Shown here piece after piece: positions 54,863 to 63,995 of a stretch of DNA of 64,000 bases. The stretch is from an uncultured Peptococcaceae bacterium (GTDB lineage Bacteria > Bacillota > Peptococcia > Peptococcales > Peptococcaceae): NCBI GenBank assembly GCA_900552455.1, contig URZX01000008.1, positions 23,858 to 87,857 of the forward strand. Reading direction: 5' to 3'. The notes under the pieces are model-generated. The model saw only the letters and a program-made list of their open reading frames with translations. It did no database searches and was not told where the DNA came from. Positions within the stretch are counted from its first letter, which is position 1; the number at the start of each line of letters is the position of its first letter. The position numbers and the translations under genes were made by a program.

Positions 54863-55456
54863 CTAAGTGCGAACGCACACCGGAAGGCTGAGCGTTTGGT
54901 CAGCGCCCAGTGCCTCCAGCTCGCTGGCATCGTGGGTCACGAAAAGCACAGTACGGCCGCGGATACGCTGGCGGGTGTCTGCCATCACGATTTCTTTCGT
55001 GGTTTTATCGAGCCCCTTAAACGGTTCGTCCAACAAGAGAAAATCGTATTCTGCCAACAGCGCACGGAGAATGGCGACACGGCGCCGCATGCCGCCGGAA
55101 AGCGCGCGCGCAGGTTGCCAGAGAGCGTCAGAAAGACCGACACGCTCGAGCGCTCGCTCCACCTCCTGCACGCTGAGCAGAGGATTCACAAGGCGAATAG
55201 TGCTCACCGCGCTGAGATTGTCACAGAGGCGGTCCTCCTGAAAAACCGCGCTCAGACGCACGCCTGCAAGGCCGGTGATCGTGCCGCTGTCTGGTGTTTC
55301 AAGTCCCATGAGCAAGCGCAGCAACGTGGTTTTTCCAGCGCCGGAGGGCGCCATAAGCCCGGTGATACTGCCTGCAGAAAGCGTGGCAGAAAAATGATCC
55401 AGAACAGGCTTTCCCTCGTACGCTTTGCAAAGGTTTTCAATCACAATATCCTGCAT
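54863..55456 (-). CDS. ABC importer ATPase, NitT/TauT type
   Basis: 197 residues, short for the family (about 250). Walker A APSGAGKT, signature ALSGGMRRRVAIL, Walker B FLLLDEPFKGLD and switch His VTHDASE are intact, so the C-terminal regulatory extension is all that is missing. It is last in the SBP-permease-ATPase operon. Confidence 0.9.
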   Translation of the reverse strand: MQDIVIENLCKAYEGKPVLDHFSATLSAGSITGLMAPSGAGKTTLLRLLMGLETPDSGTITGLAGVRLSAVFQEDRLCDNLSAVSTIRLVNPLLSVQEVERALERVGLSDALWQPARALSGGMRRRVAILRALLAEYDFLLLDEPFKGLDKTTKEIVMADTRQRIRGRTVLFVTHDASELEALGADQTLSLPVCVRT

Positions 55457-55459
55457 GGC

Positions 55460-56218
55460 TCACATCCTCTCCAACGCGCACTGTGTCCAGCCAAGCAACG
55501 CGAGAAAAATTTTCTCAAACGCCAGGCTCACCAAAACGATCACCAGCGTCCAGCAGAAAAGATCTGGCGTGTCCAGATAGAGCTTGGCCTGCTGCAGCTG
55601 CTCGCCGATGGAGCCATCGGGCATGCCAATGACTTCGGCTGCAATGCCGGACTTCCAGCTGAGCCCCAGCGCCGAGCCACAGGCAGACTGAAAATATGGC
55701 ATCACCAGCGGCAGATACACATAGCGCAACCGCCGCAGCGCCGGCACGCGAAAAACCTGCGCCATTTCCAACAGATCGCGGTCAGCGGCGCGAATGCCAC
55801 TCAAAACGTTGCTGTAAACGATCGGCAGCACGATGAGAAACGAGATCGGCACCGCAAGATTGCGCGAGGAAAAAAGGATCAACGCCAGGATAATGAAGCT
55901 CGCTACAGGAATCGATTTGATCGCCAACAGCAGCGGAGCCAGGAGCTCTTCTATTCGGTGAAAACGGGACGAAAGCGCAGCAAACACCGTTCCCGCCATC
56001 ACGCCACAGAAAAAGCCCAGCGTAATGCGCAAAAGCGAATAGGCGATCGTCTGCCAGAAATCCCGCGTCGGCAAAAGCTCCAGCAATCGTGCCAACACAC
56101 TGAACGGCGAAACCAGAATGATCTTCTGATCGATCGCCATGGCGCCGAGCTGCCAGACGATTAACCAGACAAGCACCGCCCAGAGACGAATGGGGCCACG
56201 ACTTTTTTTAGAACTCAT
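55460..56218 (-). CDS. ABC importer permease, NitT/TauT type
   Basis: 252 residues, six membrane helices. The EAA-type cytoplasmic loop is near MAQVFRVPALRRLRYVYLP and the family motif is GLSWKSGIAAEVIG. The start overlaps the binding-protein stop by four bases and it ends three bases before the ATPase start. Confidence 0.92.
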   Translation of the reverse strand: MSSKKSRGPIRLWAVLVWLIVWQLGAMAIDQKIILVSPFSVLARLLELLPTRDFWQTIAYSLLRITLGFFCGVMAGTVFAALSSRFHRIEELLAPLLLAIKSIPVASFIILALILFSSRNLAVPISFLIVLPIVYSNVLSGIRAADRDLLEMAQVFRVPALRRLRYVYLPLVMPYFQSACGSALGLSWKSGIAAEVIGMPDGSIGEQLQQAKLYLDTPDLFCWTLVIVLVSLAFEKIFLALLGWTQCALERM

Positions 56219-57258
56219 CGGCTGTAATAGAAGGCATCATCCGGAAGCGCACCGCCAACAGATTCCGCATTCTGGTCAAAAAGAACGGTAAGGTAACCGG
56301 AAAGCTTTTCTTTCATCTCATCACCACTGATGAAAACGATGTTGCACTCAGGGATGGCTTTTTCCGCCACCTCAGCGGTGACGATCTCATAATTCCCGAC
56401 CAGCTTCGCTGCGTCGCTGACGTTATCATTGACATAGTCGACCGACTCCTGATAATGCTTCATAAAGGCAGCAACGGCTTCTGGATGTTCTTCGACAAAA
56501 TCCGTGCGCGCCACGACCACGCCAGTCACGAGACTGGATGGTGCGTCGCTGTCAGCTTGCAGCTTGTCCCATTCGGCAGTCAGATCGAGAGCCACGCGCA
56601 GGTCTGGATTCTGCGCCTGGGCCGTGGTCACAAATGGCTGTGGGAGCATCGCGATGGCATTCGCATCATTTTGAATAGCAGAAAGGCATTCAGCCTGCTC
56701 GCTCTTCCATTCAATGGTGACATCGCTCGCTGGATCGATGCCGTTTTGTTTGAGAATATAGTTGAGGGCGTATTCCGGTGTGGTTCCCTTGCCACTGGCA
56801 TAAATGGTCTTGCCGCGCAAATCTTGAGCAGACTGCACACTGTCGCCATTTTCAACAATGTAGAGCACGCCGAGCGTATTGATGGCCAAAGCCTGCACGC
56901 CGCCGTCGGTATTGTTATAGAGCACAGAAGCCAGATTGGCTGGCACAGCCGCGATGTCTGTTTTCCCCTGGATCAGCGCTGCAGAAACCTCATCAGTGGC
57001 AGCCGTGATGCTGAAATTATAATTGTTGTCGGTGAGTTCGCCGCTCTCCGCATCGTTCATAAATTTCACCATGCCCATCGCAGTCGGTCCTTTCAGCGCC
57101 ATGACGTTGACATCCACAGGATCGGCTGTTTCTTCAGCGGCGCTCGCCTGATCGGCAGCAGCGCTGCCAGAAACAGGTGCGTCTGATGAACCACAGCCTG
57201 CCAGAGCGACAACAGAAAGCGACAAGATACAGAGCAACGCCAATAATTTCTTTTTCAT
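56215..57258 (-). CDS. substrate-binding lipoprotein of a NitT/TauT-type importer
   Basis: 347 residues. The lipoprotein signal MKKKLLALLCILSLSVVALA precedes the lipobox Cys (LAGC). The NMT1/SsuA-like fold shows VMALKGPTAMGMVKFMND and KTDIAAVPANLASVLYN. It could bind a sulfonate, nitrate-like anion, thiamine precursor or other small molecule; no metabolic gene nearby decides it. Two direct copies of AATCATTTT flank a hairpin in its leader. Confidence 0.88.
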   Translation of the reverse strand: MKKKLLALLCILSLSVVALAGCGSSDAPVSGSAAADQASAAEETADPVDVNVMALKGPTAMGMVKFMNDAESGELTDNNYNFSITAATDEVSAALIQGKTDIAAVPANLASVLYNNTDGGVQALAINTLGVLYIVENGDSVQSAQDLRGKTIYASGKGTTPEYALNYILKQNGIDPASDVTIEWKSEQAECLSAIQNDANAIAMLPQPFVTTAQAQNPDLRVALDLTAEWDKLQADSDAPSSLVTGVVVARTDFVEEHPEAVAAFMKHYQESVDYVNDNVSDAAKLVGNYEIVTAEVAEKAIPECNIVFISGDEMKEKLSGYLTVLFDQNAESVGGALPDDAFYYSR

Positions 57259-57324
57259 ACGAACATTCCTTTCCTAAAATGATTATCTGAGAACACGCAG
57301 GGCGCATCCTCTCGTCTGAAAATG

Positions 57325-57354
57325 ATTGTACCCTTTCTTCCTGCATCACGTCAA
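57325..57354 (-). promoter_or_regulatory. promoter of the ABC importer operon
   Basis: TTGACG (57349-57354), 18 bp, TACAAT (57325-57330) on the minus strand. The leader between here and the start holds a GAGA.../...TCTC hairpin bordered by two AATCATTTT direct repeats (57271-57330), a possible operator or RNA element. Confidence 0.65.
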
Positions 57355-57388
57355 GAACACGTCAACGCGCATTTTTTCGCCACTACCT

Positions 57389-57418
57389 AAAAAGGACGCC
57401 CCGCTACAGGACGTCCCA
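57389..57418 (-). terminator. terminator of the hydrolase gene
   Basis: GGACG / CGTCC stem within GGGACGTCC...GGGGCGTCC, followed by TTTTTA on the minus strand. Confidence 0.7.
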
Positions 57419-57424
57419 AATTAA

Positions 57425-58180
57425 TTATGCTTCCAACAAAAATCTCTTCACCACGCGCGCGATCTCTTCCGCTTTTGAAAGGATCAGCGGGTGTGCGCCA
57501 TCTTCATAAATCTTATAGCGGATCAACGGATTCGCGGCGCTGAGCTGAGCACATTCCGCCGCCATATCGTTTGCAAGCATCTCGTCGGCGCGGCTCACAG
57601 TGATGAGAAGCGACACCTGAATCGTCTCGATCGGGCGGATAAAAAGCGACGCGCCACTCTCGGCAAGCGCCACGAGCGCTTCTGTATCCTGGTCAACAAC
57701 CCGCTCCCAATCTACGCCCTGATTCCATTCGTAAAAACCTCGCGCCATGTCATCCGCTTTGGCAGCCGCGCGCTCAGCGCGAAGCGCAGCGGAAAATCCC
57801 GGCGCCAAACGCTGACCATCGAAACTGTCTGCGATCACACAGTGAAACAGCTCCGGCCGCAGCAGCGCCGCGTTGATCGCTGCGTAAGCGCCGCCGCTCG
57901 TTCCGATAAGATTTATCTTGTTATAGCCCAGCGACTCCGCCAACGCCACAACCTGCTTCCCCTGGTCAAGCCAGATATTTTCCGGGAATCGTTCCACGCG
58001 ATCCGAGCGCCCATTCCCCAGAAAATCCATGCGGATGACCTCAAGTTCATCCGTGTAAAGCGGCATCAACATTTCAAACATCATCGACGACGCCGTATTT
58101 CCATGCAAAAACAACATCGGCATACCGCCGCCCTCTGACGTATAGTAAATGTTCTTTCCTTGATAAACAAAATAACTCAT
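57425..58180 (-). CDS. alpha/beta hydrolase
   Basis: 251 residues from ATG 58180 (MSYFVYQGKNIYYTSEGGG) after GAAGGAGG. Oxyanion-loop LFLHGNTAS, nucleophile elbow GTSGGAYA (Ser), acid Asp in TVSRADEML and His in EDGAHPL form a full triad. The substrate is unknown; the family covers esterases and lactonases. It is monocistronic. Confidence 0.88.
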   Translation of the reverse strand: MSYFVYQGKNIYYTSEGGGMPMLFLHGNTASSMMFEMLMPLYTDELEVIRMDFLGNGRSDRVERFPENIWLDQGKQVVALAESLGYNKINLIGTSGGAYAAINAALLRPELFHCVIADSFDGQRLAPGFSAALRAERAAAKADDMARGFYEWNQGVDWERVVDQDTEALVALAESGASLFIRPIETIQVSLLITVSRADEMLANDMAAECAQLSAANPLIRYKIYEDGAHPLILSKAEEIARVVKRFLLEA

Positions 58181-58198
58181 ATTGACCTCCTTCATCGT

Positions 58199-58285
58199 TC
58201 AGCGCGACAACAGCAGGTCAGCGATCGTGACCTGCACGATCAATTCCAGATCCCCATCAGGATCACCTCCGTATTCTTTGCACAC
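58199..58285 (-). other. leader region with perfect anti-16S Shine-Dalgarno and tiny ORFs
   Basis: On the minus strand GGAGGTGATCC (58260-58270) is followed eight bases later by ATG and only five codons (MGIWN, 58240-58257). In another frame, a GTG at 58285 opens 28 codons ending DLELIVQVTIADLLLSR (stop 58199-58201). A hairpin CAGGTCA / TGACCTG (58214-58234) lies after the short ORF. It could be a leader peptide with attenuator, or a truncated small gene, upstream of the hydrolase. Confidence 0.4.
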
Positions 58286-58315
58286 ATTCTAACACATATC
58301 TGCTACATGCTCCAC

Positions 58316-58355
58316 AAAAAATGCGAGCCCAGCGTTTGCCGAGCTCGCATTTTTT
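58316..58355. terminator. terminator of the 122-residue protein gene
   Basis: AAAAAATGCGAGC / GCTCGCATTTTTT, functional in either direction; it overlaps the end of the leftward gene. Confidence 0.9.
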
Positions 58356-58723
58356 CAGTTGTCGCTTTTCAAGCGCTCGATCGTTTCACGGATGGCTTCG
58401 ATGCCATAAGCAACGTTCAAGCGCGTCAGGAGTTTTTCGAGGATCTCATCTGCAAGATGCCAGGGTTTTCCGGTCGTTTCATAGAAGTCAGCCGCTACCA
58501 TCTGGCGAATCTCAGCCAACGGCAGCGCCTCGATCTCCTGTAGATGGCTGCCGAAAAATTTCTCGATCGCATGCGCCTCTTCTGGCTGCACGCGATATTT
58601 TATGAGCGTTGATTCGTAGGTTTCAAGTCCTGTTTTTTCACACAGATCATCGATCACGCGCATGATCCACGAGAGCTCGGTCATCACCTCGCTCACAAAT
58701 TCATCTTTAAGAAGTCCTGCCAT
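58355..58723 (-). CDS. conserved hypothetical helical protein
   Basis: 122 residues from ATG 58723 after AAAGGA; a TTG two codons earlier is less likely. It is mainly helical and acidic with no Cys pairs, membrane helix or signal. I do not recognise the family. It ends at its own terminator and lies just downstream of degV on the same strand. Confidence 0.65.
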   Translation of the reverse strand: MAGLLKDEFVSEVMTELSWIMRVIDDLCEKTGLETYESTLIKYRVQPEEAHAIEKFFGSHLQEIEALPLAEIRQMVAADFYETTGKPWHLADEILEKLLTRLNVAYGIEAIRETIERLKSDN

Positions 58724-58772
58724 GATCAAATTCCTTTGCGTTTATGCCAATACACGTTCTGTCAGCCTTCGC

Positions 58773-59666
58773 TCAATACAGCCCGTCGTCTTCGCCGGTG
58801 TCGCGGTTGTGCTTGCTGATGAAAAGGAGAGCGAGGGCGCCGGGGCCGAGGTGGGAGCCGGTGACTGGCTCGTGGGGAACGACCCAGAGTTCTTTCGGTG
58901 GATGGTTTTCCCGGATCATTGCGGCGAGTGTCTGGGCGTCGTCGGGGCAGCCGGCGTAGCTGATGCAAACGGTCTGCTCGTCGGCACGGACGACGTTGTC
59001 GTCGTAATATTGCGCGAGGGCTTTGATGGCTTTCTTGCGGCCGCGGATCTTGGCGAAGGTAACGATGACGCCTTCGTCAGCGGCTTTGAGCAACGGTTTG
59101 ATATTCAGCGCGCTGCCGACCCAGGCGCTGAAATTGGAGCAGCGTCCGGTGCGGCCGAGATACATGAGATCGTCAACGGTGAAAACCTGATAAATGTAAC
59201 GCACGCAGCGCTCGCCAGCGGCAACGGCGGCATCAAAATCGGCGCCTGCATCACGCGCATCGGCGCAGACCATAACGGGGATGCCTTCGCCAAAACCTGC
59301 GCCGCGGGTGTTGATGAGCGCGATGCGGCGCTCTGGAAATTCGGCCAGCAGTTCGTCGCGCGCGCTGGCGGCGCTGTCGTAAGAGCCGCTGATGCGGCGC
59401 GCCATGCAGACGTAGATGATATCCTCTCCGCGCTCGAGCACGGGCCGGAAGGCCTGGATAAAATTGCCGGGCGTGATCTGCGAGGTTGTAACAGCTTTTC
59501 CTTCCTTCATCGCTGTGTAATAAGCGGTGTCCTCAAAAGCTGCGGTGTCGAGGCAGGTGTGCTCCTCGCCGTCGATATAGTAATAGAGCGGGATGACGTG
59601 GATATTATGCGCGCGGCAAAACGCGGTCGGTAGATTGGCTGAGGTATCGGTAAATAGTTGGTACAT
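58773..59666 (-). CDS. DegV family fatty-acid-binding protein
   Basis: 297 residues. MYQLFTDTSANLP, then KAVTTSQITPGNF, CMARRISGSYDSA and YLGRTGRCSNFSAWVGSALNIKPLL are the DegV hallmarks. DegV/FakB proteins present fatty acids to the FakA kinase. No FakA gene is nearby. It may form a pair with the preceding membrane protein, 24 bases upstream. Confidence 0.92.
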   Translation of the reverse strand: MYQLFTDTSANLPTAFCRAHNIHVIPLYYYIDGEEHTCLDTAAFEDTAYYTAMKEGKAVTTSQITPGNFIQAFRPVLERGEDIIYVCMARRISGSYDSAASARDELLAEFPERRIALINTRGAGFGEGIPVMVCADARDAGADFDAAVAAGERCVRYIYQVFTVDDLMYLGRTGRCSNFSAWVGSALNIKPLLKAADEGVIVTFAKIRGRKKAIKALAQYYDDNVVRADEQTVCISYAGCPDDAQTLAAMIRENHPPKELWVVPHEPVTGSHLGPGALALLFISKHNRDTGEDDGLY

Positions 59667-59690
59667 GCTGAGTCCCCCTTGTGGGCTGTG

Positions 59691-60179
59691 CTAGTGAATG
59701 AGCGCGTCTTCGATGGCGGCAGCAGCCTTTGCAAGATTGCGGAAATCGCGCTCTTTGCTCTGGCCGTTCCATTCGGTGGCGTTGCGCACGCGCAGACGGA
59801 TCTGATCTTTGCTGCCGGCGATGGCAAAATCGGCGCATTTACCGTCGCCTTTATGGCGATCGATGGCTGTGCGCTGCACTTCGCCAAGATCGATGACGGT
59901 CTGATTCGGACAAATAACGGTGAGATGGCGACCATCCAGCCGCAGTGTGTATTCGCCGAGGGTCGAATGTTGCATACGCCGCACGACGATCGAAAATGCC
60001 ACGATCGCCGGCACAACGACGACGACCCAGAAAAGCGCACGACTCGGCAAAAGATCTGGCAACAACAGATCGAAAATGACGAACATTAAAAGCATGACCC
60101 CGACAAGCGTGGCGCCGCCAGCGATGGCTGTGGCACGTTCTCCGCTTGGAGTGTTGGCTGTAAATTGAAATTCCTGCAT
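59691..60179 (-). CDS. hypothetical two-helix membrane protein
   Basis: 162 residues. Two adjacent membrane helices (ATLVGVMLLMFVIFDLLLP and LFWVVVVVPAIVAFSIVV) precede a soluble beta-rich domain (LRLDGRHLTVICPNQTVIDL), a PH-like layout seen in many small bacterial membrane proteins. I do not recognise a specific function. It is directly upstream of degV on the same strand. Confidence 0.7.
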   Translation of the reverse strand: MQEFQFTANTPSGERATAIAGGATLVGVMLLMFVIFDLLLPDLLPSRALFWVVVVVPAIVAFSIVVRRMQHSTLGEYTLRLDGRHLTVICPNQTVIDLGEVQRTAIDRHKGDGKCADFAIAGSKDQIRLRVRNATEWNGQSKERDFRNLAKAAAAIEDALIH

Positions 60180-60289
60180 GAATTCTCACCTCTTTCGCCT
60201 GCGCGCAGGCGATGAACTCTCACATAATAGTGTACCATATTTTTCGCGCGGCGTCCCCTCTCTGCGGCAGATTTTCCGTGCGAACGCAT

Positions 60290-60317
60290 AAAAATCTCCG
60301 CAGGATCCTGCGGAGAT
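60290..60317 (-). terminator. terminator of the beta-lyase gene
   Basis: Perfect palindrome ATCTCCGCAGGATCCTGCGG extending to AGAT, followed by TTTTTA on the minus strand. Confidence 0.88.
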
Positions 60318-60322
60318 GGCGT

Positions 60323-61528
60323 TCAATCGACGAAAACATAGCGAGCGAGCCGCGCAAACGCTTCCTCAACGCGGGCGCGCGGCAGCGCAAGATTCATGCG
60401 CAGATGGCAGCCGCCGTGAAACGGCCGACCATCCTGCACAATGACGCCGACGTCCCAGGCTGCGCGCAAGATGTCGGCGATGCTGCGCCCATGCTGCGCG
60501 CACCACTCGCTGCAATCGACAAAGAGCATATAGGTGCCCTGTGGATGCGCGGTGCGCACGCCGGGAAAATGCCGAGCGATAAAATCGCAGGCAAAATCCA
60601 CGTTCCCGCCCAAAACCTGGCGCAGCTCGTCGAGCCAAACCTGTCCGTCGTCGCTATAGGCACCAATGAGCGCGTGCATGGAGAGCACATTCATGGCGTT
60701 GTAATGACTGAGGGACGCTTCCTTGGCGATGCGGTCGCGCAGCCAGGGATTGTAAATGATGTGGTAGCTGCCAACAAGGCCGGCAAGGTTAAACGTTTTC
60801 GACGGCGCGTAGAGCGCAACGGTGCGCTGACGCGCATCCTCGCTCACCGACTGTGTCGGGATATGCTTGTAGCCGGGCAGAGTAAGATCGGACCAGATCT
60901 CGTCAGAAATAACGGCGACGTCGTATTTTTCAAACAGCGCCATGGCGCGCGCCAATTCCCAGCGCTCCCAGACGCGACCACTCGGATTGTGCGGCGAACA
61001 GAGAATCGCTGCATGAATGTGCTGGCTGGAAAGCTTCTCCTCCATGTCGGCGAAATCCATGCGCCAGATGCCCGCCTCGTCCAAAACGAGCGGCGAATGC
61101 ACGATCTCGTAGCCGTTGTTTGTGAGCGTGCCGGTGAAACCGATGTACGTTGGCGAATGAACGAGCACCTTGTCGCCACGCGAGCAAAGCACAGCGAGCG
61201 CACTGGCGACGCCGCCGAGCACACCATTTTCGTAGCCGATCGCTTCCGGCGTCAGATCCTCCACACCATTGCGCGTTTGCTGCCAGCGAATGATCGCGTC
61301 ATAATACGCATCGCTCGGCAGAAAATAGCCAAACGCCGGATGCGCAATGCGGCGCGCGATCGCCTCAGTGATCGTCGGCACCGTTGGGAAATTCATATCC
61401 GCCACCCACATCGGGATCGCATCAAAGCCTTCTTTCGGCGCGCCCGGAAAACCCTGCAGCCCCAGCGCATCCACCGCCATCGCATCCTTGCCGCGCCGCT
61501 CCATGATCGTTGTAAAATCGTAAGTCAT
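60323..61528 (-). CDS. MalY/PatB-type PLP C-S beta-lyase (aminotransferase class I/II)
   Basis: 401 residues. IPMWVADMNFPTVP, CSPHNPSGRVW, SDEIWSDL and PLP Lys in YAPSKTFNLAGL are the family pattern. Such enzymes cleave cystathionine or cysteine conjugates to pyruvate, ammonia and a thiol; some also aminotransfer. It stands alone, so a biosynthetic or a catabolic role cannot be decided. Confidence 0.93.
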   Translation of the reverse strand: MTYDFTTIMERRGKDAMAVDALGLQGFPGAPKEGFDAIPMWVADMNFPTVPTITEAIARRIAHPAFGYFLPSDAYYDAIIRWQQTRNGVEDLTPEAIGYENGVLGGVASALAVLCSRGDKVLVHSPTYIGFTGTLTNNGYEIVHSPLVLDEAGIWRMDFADMEEKLSSQHIHAAILCSPHNPSGRVWERWELARAMALFEKYDVAVISDEIWSDLTLPGYKHIPTQSVSEDARQRTVALYAPSKTFNLAGLVGSYHIIYNPWLRDRIAKEASLSHYNAMNVLSMHALIGAYSDDGQVWLDELRQVLGGNVDFACDFIARHFPGVRTAHPQGTYMLFVDCSEWCAQHGRSIADILRAAWDVGVIVQDGRPFHGGCHLRMNLALPRARVEEAFARLARYVFVD

Positions 61529-61592
61529 CGTTCATCCTCCTCTGATCTCATTCCAGCTTAACGTCTGCACAGTAGCCTGTCAACAGCCACAG

Positions 61593-61628
61593 AAAAAGCG
61601 CCCGGACGAAAATCTTCATCCGAGCGCC
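61593..61628 (-). terminator. terminator of the GtrII-like gene
   Basis: GGCGCTCGGATGAA / TTCGTCCGGGCGC stem followed by TTTTTC on the minus strand. Confidence 0.85.
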
Positions 61629-61633
61629 GCCAG

Positions 61634-63256
61634 TCAGTCGTTATGCTCCGGTTCTGCGTTCAATTTGACGACAACCACGCCGTCAATAATGGCGATCGAG
61701 CCTTCCGCCGGATAATTTGACATCGCCACAACTTCCGGTTTCGCCGCGATCTCGCGCGCCCATTCGCGCTTGTCCGCAACATTGTCCGACGAGTTCGTCA
61801 GATAAACCTCGCCCGGATACGCCATGTAATACCGCAAAAATTCACCATAGCTGTATTTTGAACGCAGCTGGCCAGCGTCCAGCACACCCACCATCCAGAG
61901 CTCCGAAAGCTCAGGAATTTGCGCCGTAAAGCCCGGCTCCGCCACCGAGCTGCCGGTGAGCACCAGCGTCATCCCCGGCGTATAGCCCGGCGTCTGCTCA
62001 ATAGCACTGATCAGGCGGTTCGAATACGCCATGAGCTGATCGCGGCTGAGCGACATCTTGAGATAGGCTTTGTTATCCGTCACCACATAGGAATACGCCG
62101 TGAAGCTCATGCAGATCACGATCACCCAGCCCACAAACGTCGTCACGATCCGCCCCGTTCCGCCGAGCTCCGCCAGATGCACTTCCGCGTAGCTCGCCAG
62201 CGCCAGCGGCAGCACCAGCAGATAGATCGTGCCGTAAAGCATGAGATCGTGCACCGCGCCGCCAGCGACCATCACATGGATGAGATCACCTGCCAGCGGA
62301 TAGAGCACAGCCAGCACCATCGCCAAAAGCGCATGCCCCAGGCCGACCCCCTTGCGCGCAACGAGCGTCAACAGCAAAACCACCGCCATCACCAGCGCCA
62401 CAACGATCAGCGGCTTGGCAAACGTGAAAAGCTGGCCCGTGCCGTTGTTCCAGAAATAACTGCCGTACTCCTGATAGCATTTGACAATGAGCGACGGCAG
62501 CTCGCCAAGCGAAAGATGGCCCATCTCCGAAATGCCCATATAATCCGTCAGGCCGCCAGCATTGCGCATCACCCAGCGCGCGATCACCATATACGCTGCG
62601 ATCGCCACGCCCAGCGTCAGCACCATCTTTACACCGCGCAGGAAAAGTCGTCCCAGCGAAAGCTCGCCATCCAGCGTGTCAAAGAGCAGCGCCCCGACCA
62701 TCAGCACCGCCGCCACCGGGAAATAGCTCTGGTAAATCCCCAGCGACAGGATCAGCGCCACCGCGCCCAGCGGCAGACCCATGCGCGGCATCCGCGCCGC
62801 TGCATAGGCCGCAAACGACGCCAGAAACAGTCCAAAGAAATACGCATCCGCCGTGAACATATAGCTGAACGTCGCCGCCACAGTCGGATACGCCACCAAA
62901 AGCGTCACCGTTATCAGTGCGCCAAGACGCCCCTGAATGCGCAGCAAGCTTACCGTAAAGCACGCCGTCAGCGCCAGGCAAAGCACAGAAAGCGCGCCGA
63001 TCAGCCACGGCATGCTGTACGTGCCATCCCAGCCCAACACGATCGGCAAAAACCATCGCCCAGACTGCGCGCCGTATTCACATTGCAGCAGATGATAGAT
63101 ATCGTCATGATTGAGCAGGTCGTTCGTGAACGCGTACATGTGCGTGACCAGCCCCATGACCACCGCCATCACAAACGTCCAGCGAATCTGTCCCGGCACT
63201 TTTTGCCAAAAACGATCCGCCGCCACATTTGGCGACAACGAGCAATTTTCGTCCAT
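61634..63256 (-). CDS. GtrII-like multi-spanning glycosyltransferase
   Basis: 540 residues from ATG 63256 after AAGGAGGAGC. About 11 membrane helices. The first outer loop has NHDDIYH, matching the ND-D/DD pattern of GT-C enzymes, and GRWFLPIVLGWDGTYSMPWL is typical of the GtrII domain. A soluble domain of about 120 residues ends the protein. It would transfer a sugar from a lipid carrier to a surface glycan. No other glycan genes are adjacent. Confidence 0.8.
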   Translation of the reverse strand: MDENCSLSPNVAADRFWQKVPGQIRWTFVMAVVMGLVTHMYAFTNDLLNHDDIYHLLQCEYGAQSGRWFLPIVLGWDGTYSMPWLIGALSVLCLALTACFTVSLLRIQGRLGALITVTLLVAYPTVAATFSYMFTADAYFFGLFLASFAAYAAARMPRMGLPLGAVALILSLGIYQSYFPVAAVLMVGALLFDTLDGELSLGRLFLRGVKMVLTLGVAIAAYMVIARWVMRNAGGLTDYMGISEMGHLSLGELPSLIVKCYQEYGSYFWNNGTGQLFTFAKPLIVVALVMAVVLLLTLVARKGVGLGHALLAMVLAVLYPLAGDLIHVMVAGGAVHDLMLYGTIYLLVLPLALASYAEVHLAELGGTGRIVTTFVGWVIVICMSFTAYSYVVTDNKAYLKMSLSRDQLMAYSNRLISAIEQTPGYTPGMTLVLTGSSVAEPGFTAQIPELSELWMVGVLDAGQLRSKYSYGEFLRYYMAYPGEVYLTNSSDNVADKREWAREIAAKPEVVAMSNYPAEGSIAIIDGVVVVKLNAEPEHND

Positions 63257-63631
63257 CAACGCTCCTCCTTCATCAGGCGCCCAGCTCCCGCCACGCGCGA
63301 AAGATCATATCATGCCATATTGTACCATATTTCCGCCCGCCGGTCTCTAGCGAAATAGCAGCCATCGGAAAAAGTTCACCATAATATTTGACCGCCACCA
63401 CAAACAACACAGCCCCTCACAGCGCACCAAAATGTCGCTGTGATGTATTCTGCCGCAAATCCTCGAGCGATTTTTCAGGCAGCTACAAAACACCGTCTCC
63501 TGCGCTCTCAGTAGCTGTCTTTTTCTTTTCCTCAGCTTATTACCCTACGCAAGCTTTATCAACGTTCCAAATAAAATATTCGGAGAAGCAGCCCATCGCG
63601 CTAGGCCACTTCTCCGAAAGCCGATCTAAAT
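63257..63631. other. 375-bp intergenic stretch without a gene
   Basis: I see no supported ORF. It holds a hairpin TCACAGCG / CGCTGTGA (63417-63443) and a TATTAT-like box near 63385 on the minus strand, 130 bases before the GtrII-like start. The terminator of the small regulator lies at 63579-63618. The middle part (63445-63578) is featureless. Confidence 0.5.
63579..63618 (-). terminator. terminator of the small XRE-like gene
   Basis: TTCGGAGAAG / CTTCTCCGAA stem, followed on the minus strand by TATTTTATTT. Confidence 0.75.
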
Positions 63632-63841
63632 TCACTTTTCTTTTTCAGGAATGTACACCAGCACATCCTCCACACGACAATCCAAAATCTCACAAAGGTG
63701 GTTCAACGTAGCAGTAGAAATATTGCGCTCCTGTTTCAGCGCATCCAGCGTCCCTCGGCTGAACGAATAATCCTTGATCAGCCGATACGTCGTCATTTCT
63801 TTTGCTTTCATCGTCCGCCATAAAGGCTCATAAGAAATCAT
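63632..63841 (-). CDS. small XRE/Cro-like regulator
   Basis: 69 residues from ATG 63841 (MISYEPLWRTMKAKEMTTYRL) after GCGGAGG. It is a compact five-helix HTH: TTYRLIKDYSFSRGTLDALKQ, then TATLNHLCEILDCRVEDVL. This is the YozG/Cro type widespread in Bacillota. A TATAAT on the minus strand near 63868 precedes it. Targets unknown. Confidence 0.85.
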   Translation of the reverse strand: MISYEPLWRTMKAKEMTTYRLIKDYSFSRGTLDALKQERNISTATLNHLCEILDCRVEDVLVYIPEKEK

Positions 63842-63923
63842 AGCCACCACCTCCGCTATGATTTCTATTATATTTTCACCGCTCCCTATTGAATATTCCC
63901 GATGTTTTGGGCATAATAAAATA

Positions 63924-63945
63924 AGACGTCACAAAAGTGACGTCT
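63924..63945. repeat. perfect hairpin with AAAA loop
   Basis: AGACGTCAC-AAAA-GTGACGTCT. A possible terminator stem or operator for a gene beyond the window. Confidence 0.5.
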
Positions 63946-63957
63946 CAGACTGTAGAT

Positions 63958-63995
63958 AAACCCTATTTTGGCATCTAGCCAAAATAGGGTTTTCT
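63958..63995. terminator. hairpin at the window edge
   Basis: AAACCCTATTTTGG / CCAAAATAGGGTTT followed by TTCTC on the plus strand; it could end a leftward or rightward transcript outside the window. Confidence 0.6.
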
